This document shows positions 1 through 7,384 of a DNA stretch of 22,248 nt, piece after piece (the stretch's first letter is position 1; every line of letters begins with the position of its first letter). Source of the stretch: Bryobacterales bacterium (lineage in GTDB: Bacteria; Acidobacteriota; Terriglobia; Bryobacterales; Bryobacteraceae); the NCBI GenBank assembly GCA_016789785.1, contig JAEUQE010000142.1, forward strand, positions 1 through 22,248, written 5' to 3'. The notes under the pieces were generated by a model, which saw nothing but the letters and a program-made list of their open reading frames with translations, did no database searches and was not told the DNA's origin. A program made the position numbers and the translations under genes.

Positions 1-40
1 GACCAAGTGATGCTGCTTACGGAGATGCACTCTCCTGAGC

Positions 41-1324
41 TTACGATGCCGTGTCCGGTTCGCGCGGATTCACCCTCAACCACAACATCGCCGCAATCCA
101 GTTCGCCGCAATCGCCACCACCAGAAAGATGTTCCAATCGTGCCACGTCTCCAGCACCCAACCGTTGAACGCCGGCGACACAAAGCCCGCAAAGTTGGAC
201 GACGCGTTCATCAGACCCGCCACTGCGCCACCACTCGCTCCGCCGATATCCAGTGCCGAGGCCCACGCCGCCCCCAGAAACAAATCCACACCCAGCGCGG
301 CCGACGCCATCAACACGGCCGCCAGCCTCGGCTCCGAGCACCAGATGCCCGCCGATAGCAGCACCCCGCCCATCGTCAATGAGCACGTGCCGATCATCGT
401 GCGTGCCCGCCTCACCCCATAACGGCGCGACAGCGCGTCCGTCAGCAGACCACCCACCCACGTCCCAAACACGCCGAACACAAACGGCAAGCCCGCATAG
501 AAGGCCGATTCCTGCAAGCCCATCCGCCGCTCTTCGCGCAGGTAAGTCGGAAACCACGTGATATAGAACTGCCACAGGAACGTGCATCCGAACGCGACCG
601 CAAGCAAGCACCACAACCGCGGCATCGCCAGCAACTCGCGCCACCGCGGGTTCACCATGGTCTTCGAGGTCGTGGACTTCTGATGACGGCGCGCAATGAG
701 TTCGCTCTCCGCCGCATTCACCGCCCGGTGCTCCGATGGCGTATTGCGAAACCAAAAGGACCACACAACCGCCATCCCGATCCCGAGCCCGCCGAACACC
801 ACGAACATCGCGCGCCATCCTGACGCCGCAAGAATCGCCGTCGCAATCAGAGGCGTCACTGCCGCCCCCAGCCTGCCTCCTCCCAGAAAGAAGCCAAACG
901 CCGAAGAGCGCTCATGATCGGGAACCCAATGCCGGAACGCCGTCGCCACCGCGGGCGACAACGCGGCTTCCAATGCGCCGAAGACAAATCGAATGGCAAG
1001 CAGCGACGCGAAACTCCACGCAAGCGCTGTCAGCCCCGTAAACACAGACCATCCGAGTATCGCCAGCGTCACCAGCCATCGCGCGCCGTAGCGATCCGCC
1101 AGCACTCCCCACGGCGTCTGCCCCAGAAAATAGCTCAGGCTGAAGATGCTGTATACGAAGCCCATCTCGGTCTGCGAAAAACCGAATTCCTCGCGCATCT
1201 TCGGACCCGCAATGGAGATGCAGGAACGGTCGGTGTAGCAGACCAGGTTCACGATCAACGCAAGCGCGACGATGGAATATCGCACCATCGTCGGCCGCGC
1301 TTCGGATGTCAGCGAGAGATTCAA
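41..1324 (-). CDS. MFS transporter, anion:cation symporter (ACS)-like family
   Basis: Inner-membrane secondary transporter of the major facilitator superfamily. The 427-residue product has about 12 hydrophobic segments, a typical N-half with a DRSCISIAGP segment after the first helix, and the loop 2-3 signature GVLADRYGAR, which resembles ACS-type carriers of organic anions such as glucarate or galactonate. The substrate cannot be read from sequence. It is the last gene of the left operon and its start overlaps the M81 peptidase stop: the reading frame opens with TTG at 1324 inside a TTGA overlap, and an ATG at 1288 (residue 13, MVRYSIV) is an equally reasonable start. Neither has a clear Shine-Dalgarno site, so translational coupling is likely. 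Its position next to a peptidase suggests uptake of a linked nutrient, but that is inference. Confidence 0.88.
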   Translation of the reverse strand: MNLSLTSEARPTMVRYSIVALALIVNLVCYTDRSCISIAGPKMREEFGFSQTEMGFVYSIFSLSYFLGQTPWGVLADRYGARWLVTLAILGWSVFTGLTALAWSFASLLAIRFVFGALEAALSPAVATAFRHWVPDHERSSAFGFFLGGGRLGAAVTPLIATAILAASGWRAMFVVFGGLGIGMAVVWSFWFRNTPSEHRAVNAAESELIARRHQKSTTSKTMVNPRWRELLAMPRLWCLLAVAFGCTFLWQFYITWFPTYLREERRMGLQESAFYAGLPFVFGVFGTWVGGLLTDALSRRYGVRRARTMIGTCSLTMGGVLLSAGIWCSEPRLAAVLMASAALGVDLFLGAAWASALDIGGASGGAVAGLMNASSNFAGFVSPAFNGWVLETWHDWNIFLVVAIAANWIAAMLWLRVNPREPDTAS

Positions 1325-2799
1325 GGTTTGAAGATGGTATCAGGATCCAGCGGATAAATCGGGCGCGAAATGCGCTTCCACGGCAGCGTCTTCAGATTCG
1401 CCGTCGACACTCCCGGCGTATCGACAAGGAATATCGCCTTCGCCAGCGGCTCATAGCAAGCGCGAAATCCCAGTGGCGACTTCACCACCACGATCTTGCA
1501 ATACAGCGGCTCAATCCCGTGGCTGCGAAACAACTCCGGATCCACCGTCATCGCCGAACGCGACGCGATGAGGATCTTCACCTGACCCACTTCCAGCACC
1601 ACTGTGGGTCCCATGCAAGTCTCGATCCCCGTGTTGTAGCCGCGCGCACGCGCCGTCCATCGTCCATCCGAGATCAACCGCACATGGCCGTCCACCTTCA
1701 CCGGCTTCGAATTCCCCTTATCGAAGCAACCGCCAATCGCCATCGTGACGCGATTGCCCACACCAGCCGCGATGGCTTTCTCCACCGCACCTGGATCCAC
1801 GAGAAAGATCGCCGCGGGCCCCGGCAGATCCGCTTTCAAGAGATGCCGCAACACTCCTGTCGAATCGCCCGGTGAGCCCGAACCCGTCGAATCCGACGAT
1901 TCCGCCAGCACCACCGGCCCGCCTTCCATCGCCAGAGCCTTCCCGATTGCGTCCTGCGGCTGAAACAATTCCGGCTCGAACTGTTTTTTCGATTTCCACC
2001 ACTTCGCGGCCAGCCCCCGTGCTTGCTTCTTCGCGCCCGCCGCGTCGTCGTCCGTCACCACCACCACCGCGCAGCCCATCTCCTCAATGTCCATCCACGG
2101 TTGCACGGGAAACAGCGACACTGCCTCCGCCTTGCCCTTCGCTTCCGCCGACTCCGCAAGCCGCATCAACTTCGCGAACGGCCCGCTCTCTGATCCACTA
2201 TTCTCCGCGTTCACAATCAGCGGCAGCTTCACGGAGCGCATCACCGGACGGCACTTGCCCTTCAGCGTGCGCAACAGCAATCGCGCCGCCTTTCGCCCCG
2301 TCTCGAACATATCGACATGCGGATACGTGTGATAGCCCACAATCGCCGTGGCATGCCGAATCATCGCGGCTGTGATGTTGGCATGCAGATCCAACGTCAG
2401 AACAATGGGCTTTTCGTCACCAAGTACACCACGCGCCACTTCCAGCACGCGACCCTCAACATCATCGGCGCCCTCTGCTGTCTGCGCACCATGCATCGCC
2501 AGCAGCAATCCACCGGCATCGGCGTGCAGCGTCAGATGCGTGCGAAACTCCTCCAGCAGCCTTTCGAAATCGGCACGCACCAGGCGATTCGCCGTGATGG
2601 CCCAAGCTGCGCATACCGGCGCAATCGTTACGCCCTTCTTCGACGCAAGCACATCCAGAAACCCGCCCATCTCGGTGAGCTTTCCTTGATGCCGTTCACG
2701 CGCGGCCTCGCCAAACACGGGGCTGAAATCGCCGTAGCGAGTCATGACGGGCGAGAATGTGTTCGATTCCTGGAGAATCGATGCAATGGCGATCTTCAC
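1321..2799 (-). CDS. M81 family metallopeptidase (MlrC/microcystinase-like)
   Basis: Putative zinc metallopeptidase related to MlrC, the last enzyme of microcystin breakdown; most members act on unknown substrates. From the GTG at 2799 the product is 492 residues and starts MKIAIASILQESNTFSP, the usual M81 opening. Conserved segments are LAMHGAQTAEGADD, TLDLHANITAAM and GYHTYPHVDMFETG in the N-terminal DUF1485 domain, and DSTGSGSPGDSTG in the C-terminal MlrC domain. An upstream in-frame GTG at 2814 exists, but AAGGAG at 2806-2811 lies six bases before the GTG at 2799, so the inner GTG is preferred. It sits 34 bases after lysA and overlaps the transporter start, within the same operon. Family call is firm; substrate is unknown. 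Confidence 0.93.
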   Translation of the reverse strand: MKIAIASILQESNTFSPVMTRYGDFSPVFGEAARERHQGKLTEMGGFLDVLASKKGVTIAPVCAAWAITANRLVRADFERLLEEFRTHLTLHADAGGLLLAMHGAQTAEGADDVEGRVLEVARGVLGDEKPIVLTLDLHANITAAMIRHATAIVGYHTYPHVDMFETGRKAARLLLRTLKGKCRPVMRSVKLPLIVNAENSGSESGPFAKLMRLAESAEAKGKAEAVSLFPVQPWMDIEEMGCAVVVVTDDDAAGAKKQARGLAAKWWKSKKQFEPELFQPQDAIGKALAMEGGPVVLAESSDSTGSGSPGDSTGVLRHLLKADLPGPAAIFLVDPGAVEKAIAAGVGNRVTMAIGGCFDKGNSKPVKVDGHVRLISDGRWTARARGYNTGIETCMGPTVVLEVGQVKILIASRSAMTVDPELFRSHGIEPLYCKIVVVKSPLGFRACYEPLAKAIFLVDTPGVSTANLKTLPWKRISRPIYPLDPDTIFKP

Positions 2800-2805
2800 G
2801 GGGTG

Positions 2806-2811
2806 CTCCTT
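2806..2811 (-). promoter_or_regulatory. Ribosome binding site that decides the M81 peptidase start
   Basis: On the minus strand AAGGAG is followed after six bases by GTG at 2799. The alternative GTG at 2814 lies just upstream of this site and would place the AAGGAG inside the coding region, so the site argues for the shorter protein. Confidence 0.7.
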
Positions 2812-2833
2812 CACCCGCCGGCGAGTCCGAACG

Positions 2834-4078
2834 CTATTCGCCGCGGATCAGATCATGGTAACTCTCGCGCGTGCGTGCGATCTTGTACCCCGATCCACCC
2901 ACCATGATCTCCGCCGCGCGCGGCCGCGAGTTGTAGTTCGATGCCTGCACGAAACCATACGCACCCGCCGTGCAGATCGCCACCAGATCGCCCGGCATCA
3001 CGTTCGCCATCTCGCGATCCTTCGCGAGAAAATCGCCCGACTCGCACACCGGTCCCACCACGTCCGCTTGCACCTTGCCGCGCCGCTCATCGCGCCGTAG
3101 CGGAATAATCTCGTGATGCGCCTTGTATAACGACGGCCGGATCAGATCGTTCATCGCCGCGTCAATGATGATGAATTCCTTCTCGCCATTGCGCTTGCGA
3201 TACAGCACACGGCTCAGCAGCAGGCCTGCCTCACCCACCAGCGAACGCCCGGGTTCCACCATCAGCATCAGGTTGTGACCCGCCGCCTTCGCGCAGATCT
3301 TCTGTATGTATTCTTCGATCGACGGACTCTGCTCGCCCGGCCGGTACGGCACGCCGACACCGCCGCCCAGATCCAGATGCTGAATCGGCAAGCCCATCGC
3401 GCGCAGCCGCTCCACCAGCGCCACCATGCGATCCACGGATTCGAGCAGCGGATCCACATTCAGCAACTGTGAGCCGATGTGGCAACTCACGCCCTCCATC
3501 AGCAAATGCGGCCAGCTTCGCGCGCGCTGATACACCGCCTCCACTTCCGCGATATCGATGCCGAACTTGTGCTCCTTGAGTCCGGTCGAAATGTAGGGAT
3601 GGGTGGAGGCGTCCACATCCGGATTCACACGCAACGCAATCCGCGCCTTCTTGTTGAGCCGCGCCGCAAGACCATCGATCAACGCAAGCTCCGGCTCCGA
3701 CTCACAATTGAACGTGTGTATGCCGCTCTCGAGTGCATATTCCACTTCCTCGCGCGTCTTGCCAACACCCGAAAACACAATGGAGCCCGGCTCCGCACCC
3801 GCCTTCAGCGCGCGGTACAACTCGCCGCCCGACACGATGTCGAAGCCCGCCCCGGCGTTCGCCAGCAACGTCAGCACGCTCAGATTGCTGTTCGCCTTCA
3901 CGGCGTAGCAGACCTTGTGCGGAGCATCGCCAAACGCGCGGTGGTAGGCGCGATAGCGGCTCAGAATCGCTCGCGAAGAATACACATAGCATGGCGTACC
4001 CACTTGCTCCGCGATCTCATCGAGCGCAACGTCTTCCATGTAAAGTAGGTTGTTCCGGTATTCGAAGGCGTTCTGCAT
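2834..4078 (-). CDS. lysA: Diaminopimelate decarboxylase
   Basis: PLP-dependent fold-III decarboxylase that converts meso-2,6-diaminopimelate to L-lysine plus CO2, the last step of lysine synthesis in the cytoplasm. Numbering from the GTG at 4081 (415 residues), the PLP lysine is K62 in YAVKANSN, H201 lies in CHIGSQ, the glycine loop is GGGVGVPY near 239-246, the phosphate-binding segment EPGRSLV is at 277-282, the catalytic cysteine is C346 in CESGDF, and GAYG at 373-376 supplies the cofactor-contacting tyrosine. Length is normal for LysA. The start region reads GTGATG: GTG at 4081 gives a four-base overlap with the upstream phosphatase gene and ATG at 4078 gives a one-base TGATG overlap; the latter is used here. 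Its place inside an operon with sugar-phosphate enzymes is unusual. Confidence 0.95.
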   Translation of the reverse strand: MQNAFEYRNNLLYMEDVALDEIAEQVGTPCYVYSSRAILSRYRAYHRAFGDAPHKVCYAVKANSNLSVLTLLANAGAGFDIVSGGELYRALKAGAEPGSIVFSGVGKTREEVEYALESGIHTFNCESEPELALIDGLAARLNKKARIALRVNPDVDASTHPYISTGLKEHKFGIDIAEVEAVYQRARSWPHLLMEGVSCHIGSQLLNVDPLLESVDRMVALVERLRAMGLPIQHLDLGGGVGVPYRPGEQSPSIEEYIQKICAKAAGHNLMLMVEPGRSLVGEAGLLLSRVLYRKRNGEKEFIIIDAAMNDLIRPSLYKAHHEIIPLRRDERRGKVQADVVGPVCESGDFLAKDREMANVMPGDLVAICTAGAYGFVQASNYNSRPRAAEIMVGGSGYKIARTRESYHDLIRGE

Positions 4079-5844
4079 CACTTCACTTTCATCACAATCA
4101 CGCTCTGATCATCCGTGATCGGAGCGCCCGCGGCCCATTCATCCAAATCGCGGAACACCGCCCCCATGATCTCGGCGGTCGGCGCGTCTTTCATGTCCCT
4201 CAACAGCTTCTCAAGCCGCGTGGTTCCATACTCCGGCGCTTCCTCATGTGGCTCGTGCGGCGCATGCTGATCCTGCACGCCATCCGAGTAGAGCAGCATC
4301 ACGTCACCCGGTTGCGCCTGGAACACCACCTCGTCGTATACGCGATCCTCCAACAGCCCGATCGGCACACCCTCCACCTTGGGCACAATGATTTCATCGC
4401 CGCGGCGAATCATCGGCTGCGTGTTTCCCGCGTTCGACATCGTGAACGTGCGGCTGTGTGGATCCCACATCATCAGCAGCAGCGTCACGTACTTCGAATC
4501 AACCTTGCGCTCCAACACGGCTTCGTTGAGTTGCACCATCACATCCGCCGGATGATGCTCAGTCTGTGCAACGCCACGAATCAACCCGCTCACCAGCGCG
4601 CCGTATAGCGCCGCCGCGGCGCTCTTTCCGCTCGAATCCCCGAAGCAGATCAGCCAGCGATGCTGGCCGCGGTCGAAGAAGTCGTAGATGTCGCCGCTGA
4701 TCTCGCGAGCAGGCCGGGAGCCAAGCGCGCACTCAAGCCCCATCATCTCCGGAGCCTTGCGCGGCAACAGCACTTTCTGCAGCTTGCGAGCCGCGCGCAG
4801 ATCCTGCTCCATGCGGCTCTCACGTTTTGCGAGTTCCTCATAGAGGCGCGCATTCTCAATCGCACTCGCGATCTGCGGCGCAAGCACTGAGAAGATGCGC
4901 AGGTGTTCCTCGGTGAAGAAACCGAGTTTCTCGCTCTCCAGATCCAGCACGCCGACCACGCGGTCCTGCAAGATTAGCGGCACCGCAAGCTCGCTCAGAA
5001 TACCCGGATGCGAGGCGATGTAGCGCGAATCCTGCAGTGTATCGTTGACGCGCACCGGCTCCCGCCCTTCGAGCGCGGCCCCAGTGATCCCGCTCCCAAA
5101 AGGAATGTTGTCGATCTCCACCCGCTCGTCATACCGCAGACTGAAACGATGCCGCAGCACGTGCCGTTCATAGTCCGCCAGCAGCAGGTTGAATGCGTCG
5201 TAATCGACCAACTGCCGCGCATTCTCCGCCACCTTGCGCAGCAATTCATCCAGATCCAAAATTGACGAGAACTCCTGCGAGAACGCGCCCAGCGTGCGCA
5301 TCTGCCGGTTCTGGCCTTCCAATCTTCGATACAGCCTGGCGTTCTCCACGGCAAGCGCCACCCGGCTCGCCAGCAGTTGCAGCAGACTGCGGTCATACAG
5401 CGTGTACGCATTGGGCCGCGTCGACTGCATGTCGATCACGCCCACCAGCCCGCCCCGAGCAATCATCGGAATCGCGATCTCGCTGCGCACCGCGTCCAAC
5501 ACAGGGATATAGCGCGGATCGCTCTTCACATCGTTCACCAGAATCGCCTGCCGCGTTTCGGCGGCAATGCCGGTGAGCCCTTCGCCAAGCGGGATTTCGA
5601 GGTTGCGCACAATGCCCTCGCGATGACCAATCGCATAGCGGATACGCAGCCCGTGCGTGCGTTCACTGTAGAGCAGAATTGCGAAGAGTTCGGCCGGTAC
5701 CACGCGCCGGATGATGTCGCCCACTCGCTCCAGCGTCTCATCCAGATCAAGTGTCTCGCCTGTGGCTTCCGACACTTCCAGCAGGAAGTCGAGGAGTTCG
5801 GAACGCTTCTGGAATCGGACGCGGGACTGTGCGGCTGGCTCCAT
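4078..5844 (-). CDS. Tandem-GAF sensor with SpoIIE/PP2C-type serine phosphatase domain
   Basis: Cytoplasmic signalling protein of 588 residues with no membrane segment. Two GAF domains occupy about 30-170 and 195-335 (paired signatures LGEGLTGIAA / FGSGITGAAL, and LVGVIDMQS / VVGVLDLES), followed by a short coiled-coil linker (335-360) and a SpoIIE phosphatase domain (about 365-588). Metal-binding motifs of the phosphatase are present: ISGDIYDFF (382-390), FGDSSGKSAA (401-410), LLYSDGVQD (517-525) and TDDQSVIVMK (577-586), so it should be active. RsbU-type family members dephosphorylate anti-anti-sigma proteins in partner-switching pathways. No HPr-like STAS or anti-sigma kinase gene lies nearby, so the target is unknown. 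The gene starts six bases after deoC and is followed with overlap by lysA, which makes it part of a metabolic operon. Confidence 0.93.
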   Translation of the reverse strand: MEPAAQSRVRFQKRSELLDFLLEVSEATGETLDLDETLERVGDIIRRVVPAELFAILLYSERTHGLRIRYAIGHREGIVRNLEIPLGEGLTGIAAETRQAILVNDVKSDPRYIPVLDAVRSEIAIPMIARGGLVGVIDMQSTRPNAYTLYDRSLLQLLASRVALAVENARLYRRLEGQNRQMRTLGAFSQEFSSILDLDELLRKVAENARQLVDYDAFNLLLADYERHVLRHRFSLRYDERVEIDNIPFGSGITGAALEGREPVRVNDTLQDSRYIASHPGILSELAVPLILQDRVVGVLDLESEKLGFFTEEHLRIFSVLAPQIASAIENARLYEELAKRESRMEQDLRAARKLQKVLLPRKAPEMMGLECALGSRPAREISGDIYDFFDRGQHRWLICFGDSSGKSAAAALYGALVSGLIRGVAQTEHHPADVMVQLNEAVLERKVDSKYVTLLLMMWDPHSRTFTMSNAGNTQPMIRRGDEIIVPKVEGVPIGLLEDRVYDEVVFQAQPGDVMLLYSDGVQDQHAPHEPHEEAPEYGTTRLEKLLRDMKDAPTAEIMGAVFRDLDEWAAGAPITDDQSVIVMKVK

Positions 5845-5850
5845 CGGCTA

Positions 5851-6738
5851 CTAAGCTGCGGTCTCCTGCACGATCTTCACACTTGCACTCGCGCCGATGC
5901 GGCTGGCCCCGGCAGCGGCCATCGTCTTCAGATCGCCCAGCGTGCGAATGCCACCACTGGCCTTCACGCCCATTTCCGGCCCCACCACCGCGCGCATCAA
6001 CGCGATGTCATGCGCGGTCGCGCCCGACTTCGCAAAACCGGTCGACGTCTTCACGAAGTCCGCCCCCGCCAGCTTGCACAGCGAGCACGCCATCACTTTC
6101 TGATTGTCGTCCAGCAGTGCGTTCTCCAGAATCACCTTCACAATCGCACCATGCTTGTGGCAGGCTTGCGTCACGGCCTGCACATCCATTTTCACGGTGT
6201 CGTAATCGCCCGATCGCAACGCGCCCACATTGATCACCATATCGATCTCGGTTGCTCCGGCGCGAATCGCTTCTCCGGTCTCGGCCACCTTGCTTGCGGT
6301 TGTGGTTGCGCCCAGTGGGAAGCCCACCACCGTGCACACCTTCACGGGCGAACCTTTCAGTTCCGCCGCCACCAGCGGCACCCAGAACGCATTCGTGCAA
6401 ACACTGGCGAAGTTGTATTGCCTCGCCTCCCGGCACAGCTTCACAATCTCCTCACGCGTCGCATCCGGGCGCAGCAGCGTATGGTCAATCAACAATGCAA
6501 TGGCCGGATCCACCCGCGTCAGCTTATCGGACGCGGAAACACGATCCGCACCCGCGGCCACAATCTCCTTCGTCTTCTTCGCGCAGGTCTGCGCGCAACG
6601 CTGCGTGCAGCCGGGACACACCAGGTCGCCGATGTTCAGCCCTTCCGCGTTCGGCGGATGCGCCGCACCCCGGCTGACCCGCGCCAGAATCTCATCACCG
6701 ATTTGTGCAACCAGCTTGTCTAACTCTGCGGCGTCCAC
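5851..6738 (-). CDS. deoC: Deoxyribose-phosphate aldolase with BMC-style N-terminal extension
   Basis: Class I aldolase that splits 2-deoxyribose 5-phosphate into glyceraldehyde 3-phosphate and acetaldehyde. The catalytic set is complete: D166 in EIDMVIN, Schiff-base lysine K230 in FVKTSTGF, and K259 in GVKASGGIR. The catalytic domain starts near residue 78 ([18 protein letters not shown]). The product is 295 residues, longer than most DeoC proteins, because of about 75 extra N-terminal residues: a predicted amphipathic helix (4-21, [16 protein letters not shown]), a loop, and a cysteine cluster C41, C44, C48, C52. Such helices are typical encapsulation peptides of microcompartment cargo; this is inference here. 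The start is a GTG at 6738 that overlaps the end of the isomerase gene by 19 bases, with only a weak ribosome site. Confidence 0.95.
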   Translation of the reverse strand: MDAAELDKLVAQIGDEILARVSRGAAHPPNAEGLNIGDLVCPGCTQRCAQTCAKKTKEIVAAGADRVSASDKLTRVDPAIALLIDHTLLRPDATREEIVKLCREARQYNFASVCTNAFWVPLVAAELKGSPVKVCTVVGFPLGATTTASKVAETGEAIRAGATEIDMVINVGALRSGDYDTVKMDVQAVTQACHKHGAIVKVILENALLDDNQKVMACSLCKLAGADFVKTSTGFAKSGATAHDIALMRAVVGPEMGVKASGGIRTLGDLKTMAAAGASRIGASASVKIVQETAA

Positions 6739-7346
6739 GTCCGATATCTCTTTTCAATTTCCGTAATCTTATCGACTCGCGCGCCATGGCGTCCGCCACC
6801 ATAGGGAGTCGTTAGCCACGTGCGCAGAACATCCTCAGCTTGCGTCTGCGTCAACATGCGGCCTCCCAGCGTGAGCACGTTGGCATGATTGTGCTCGCGG
6901 CTATTGCGGGCGGAGGCCTTATCGTAGCACAGCGCCGCGCGAATCCCGGGCACCTTGTTGGCCATCATCGCGGAGCCAATCCCCGCGCCATCCACAATCA
7001 CGCCTTGCGACGCTTTGCCCCCGGCCACAAGCTCCGCCACCGCATGCGCGATATCGGGATAATCGGCGGTCTTCGGCTCATGCACGCCGATGTCGCGCAC
7101 CGTGAATCCCAGCGACGCAAGCACCGGCTTCAGCGCCTCTTTCATCTCGAACCCGCCGTGATCGGCGCCCAATGCCACGGTCTTCTCCGGAGGCGCGATG
7201 CCGTTCAATTCCTCAGGCTTCACTTCGCGGATCGGAATGCCGCGTTCCCGCGCAAGATCGCGCGCCGACGGGGTTACAATGGTCCCCATCGGGACCCGCA
7301 ACTCCCCGCAGAGAGGTATATCCTGTGCTGTTATTACACTACGCAT
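6720..7346 (-). CDS. RpiB/LacA/LacB-family sugar-phosphate isomerase with EutQ-like N-terminal module
   Basis: Predicted aldose-ketose isomerase acting on a phosphorylated sugar such as ribose or ribulose 5-phosphate. From the ATG at 7346 it has 208 residues: an N-terminal module (1-50, VITAQDI...[17 protein letters not shown]) and an RpiB core (about 56-205) with [44 protein letters not shown] and [11 protein letters not shown]. The N-module resembles the start of EutQ of ethanolamine microcompartments (LITANDI...ITPEAREVA, from memory). The catalytic cysteine of E. coli-type RpiB (ICGTGIG) is replaced by D119 in VDGAGIG, so the exact substrate or mechanism may differ. An in-frame GTG at 7400 would add 18 residues and run into the divergent gene; the ATG fits the EutQ-like alignment. 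It is first in the operon. Confidence 0.9.
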   Translation of the reverse strand: MRSVITAQDIPLCGELRVPMGTIVTPSARDLARERGIPIREVKPEELNGIAPPEKTVALGADHGGFEMKEALKPVLASLGFTVRDIGVHEPKTADYPDIAHAVAELVAGGKASQGVIVDGAGIGSAMMANKVPGIRAALCYDKASARNSREHNHANVLTLGGRMLTQTQAEDVLRTWLTTPYGGGRHGARVDKITEIEKRYRTWTPQS

Positions 7347-7384
7347 GCATCCGATGCCGGAGGAGTTCCGTAATCTCCATTGTA

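Noticed and set aside
21..35. Hairpin GGAGA-TGCAC-TCTCC after the MFS gene as terminator
   Set aside because: The stem is only five pairs, with no T run; too weak to call.
5377..6723. Long plus-strand open frame opposite deoC and the phosphatase gene
   Set aside because: It is the antisense shadow of two well-recognised genes in GC-rich DNA, with Arg/His-rich composition and no family features.
7172..7384. Upstream part of the nickel exporter frame
   Set aside because: It runs antisense through the isomerase gene and lacks a signal peptide; the ATG at 7385 gives a proper hydrophobic leader.
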